Below, in pieces: positions 14,847 to 15,504 of a stretch of DNA of 15,504 nt (the stretch's first letter is position 1; the number at the start of each line of letters is the position of its first letter). The position numbers and the translations under genes are program-made. The notes beneath the pieces were generated by a model. The model made no database searches. It worked only from the letters and a program-made list of their open reading frames with translations, and was not told the DNA's origin. The DNA comes from a bacterium (lineage in GTDB: Bacteria; UBP13; UBA5359), in NCBI GenBank assembly GCA_028685295.1, contig JAQUEL010000045.1, forward strand, positions 1-15,504, read 5' to 3'.

Positions 14847-15265
14847 CTACTTCTCCGCCCGCCATATATCGTTGACCTTGCTCAACTTTTGATCAAGGGA
14901 GAGTAATCGGCCCGAAGAGTCCTGAAGTGCAGCCGCACAAGCGCAGGCATCGCCGAAATGTGCTACCGAGCCGGCAAAGAGTTGCAGAGCTAATATATAT
15001 CTCTCCTTATTCGGCAGGATAAAACCATCGACTTTTATAATCGTTTCCAGACTTTCGTATATTTTATCATTCAGGATTTTATAGAAGGATTTCAATACCA
15101 TATGATTTCAGCCAGGTTTACAGGATCACACGCAACATGTAATTTTTCGCCCTCTACATTGTGCATTATATCCCTGGCCTTGGCAAACAGCTCTTCATTG
15201 TCATCCAGTAGATGCTGCAGAATTACGTCAGCATCAATAGCGGATATCCGGACCTGCTTATTCAT
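14847..15265 (-). pseudogene. VapC-like PIN-domain ribonuclease gene, frameshifted
   Basis: Two overlapping frames together make one PIN-domain protein of about 139 residues, the normal VapC length. The first (15265-15092) runs from MNKQVRISAIDADV to NLAEIIWY and stops. The second continues in another frame with LKSFYKILNDK and ends at 14847. One added T at about 15094 (TATTG to TATTTG) would restore WYLKSFYK. All PIN acidic residues are present once joined: D11/D13, E53 in NLAE, D106 in HFGDACA, and D125 in SLDQKL. The ATG at 15265 has AGGAGG six bases upstream. The intact protein would be a toxin-type ribonuclease. No antitoxin gene is seen upstream, where only repeats lie. A sequencing error or programmed frameshift could mimic the break. 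Confidence 0.72.
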
Positions 15266-15296
15266 TGGTATCCTCCTGAGCGCAAGCAATATCATG

Positions 15297-15430
15297 CTTC
15301 GGAGGTCCGGTGTTGACATTTAGCGTTCGAAGAATGGTGTTTTCTTCGGGGGTCTGGTGTTGATATTTAGCGTTCGAAGAATGGTGTTTTCTTCGGGGGT
15401 CTGGTGTTGACATTTAGCGTTCGAAGAATG
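15297..15430. repeat. 47-bp tandem repeat, about 2.8 copies
   Basis: Units begin with CTTCGG at 15297, 15344 and 15391. Units 1 and 2 are full, unit 3 diverges after about 40 bases. Unit 1 differs from the others by a few substitutions near its start, and unit 2 has GATATT where the others have GACATT. Each unit holds TGTTGAYATTTAGCGTTCG. Across unit borders CGAAGAA and TTCTTCG form a 7-bp stem with a 7-base loop. Spacing and sequence are too regular for chance. It does not look like CRISPR, since there are no unique spacers. Confidence 0.85.
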
Positions 15431-15452
15431 ATGAATGTAAACACCTGACCCC
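15396..15452. repeat. 19-bp imperfect inverted repeat
   Basis: GGGGTCTGGTGTTGACATT (15396-15414) and AATGTAAACACCTGACCCC (15434-15452) are inverted copies with 17 of 19 positions matching and 19 bases between them. The left arm belongs to the third 47-bp unit and the right arm opens the 22-bp repeat tract. The GGGGTCAGGTNTTGACATT-like core recalls, from memory, palindromes found near REP-associated tyrosine transposase genes, but no transposase is in the window. Confidence 0.7.
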
Positions 15453-15504
15453 TATCCTCTTTAAACCTGACCCCTATCCTCTTTAAACCTGACCCCTATC
15501 CTCT
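15444..15504. repeat. 22-bp tandem repeat cut by the window end
   Basis: Units start with CCTGACCCCTATCCTCT at 15444, 15466 and 15488, each followed by TTAAA. Two full copies are identical, and the third is cut off by the window edge, so the array probably continues. No gene is seen in it. Confidence 0.85.

Noticed and set aside
15297-15504. CRISPR array
   Set aside because: The units are contiguous tandem copies without unique spacers, and no cas genes are present.

Overview
The window holds one long surface-polysaccharide locus, transcribed right to left. Twelve genes lie on the minus strand from about 14750 down to 655. The flanks are short and unrelated. The envelope equipment (an SLBB-type periplasmic export protein with a signal peptide, a Wzz/BY-kinase-type co-polymerase and a flippase) points to a bacterium, probably diderm. 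Strong AGGAGG-like ribosome binding sites, several GTG/TTG starts and a well-formed sigma-54 promoter fit this. I cannot name the phylum from the sequence alone.

Order in the direction of transcription: sigma-54-like promoter (14794-14810); a 13-bp hairpin that buries the first Shine-Dalgarno (SD) sequence (14754-14792); SLBB export protein; an 891-residue Wzc-like protein; Wzx-like flippase; polyprenyl-phosphate glycosyltransferase (GT2 with two C-terminal membrane segments); GT4; two radical SAM proteins with C-terminal auxiliary-cluster cysteines; SAM-dependent methyltransferase; hexapeptide acyltransferase; GT4; GT2; GT2. Many junctions are tight or overlapping (ATGA, GTGA, TAATG, 16 and 22 bp), as in a translationally coupled operon. 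Together the genes could assemble a repeat unit on a lipid carrier, decorate it with acyl and methyl groups, flip it and export it. No polymerase (Wzy), no initiating phosphoglycosyl transferase of the WbaP/WecA type and no nucleotide-sugar synthesis genes lie in the window, so parts of the pathway must be elsewhere.

The most unusual gene is the Wzc-like protein. Its Walker A motif reads PHEGRST instead of PGEGKST, so the catalytic lysine is arginine. Its tyrosine tail is reduced to two tyrosines. After the kinase-like domain it has a third membrane segment and an extracytoplasmic domain resembling the C-terminal domain of RodZ (DUF4115). This looks like a pseudokinase joined to a cell-shape-protein domain. 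The promoter/hairpin arrangement in front of the operon is the second striking feature: a transcript starting at the sigma-54 site would lack most of the arm that hides the SD, while a read-through transcript would carry it.

Right flank (14847-15504): a VapC-like PIN-domain gene broken by a single missing base, then three tandem copies of a 47-bp unit, a 19-bp inverted repeat and a 22-bp tandem repeat running off the window edge. Left flank (1-608): an AT-rich intergenic stretch with a dyad and a perfect -10 box, followed on the plus strand by a small membrane protein with DnaJ-type zinc-binding cysteine motifs, convergent with the operon.
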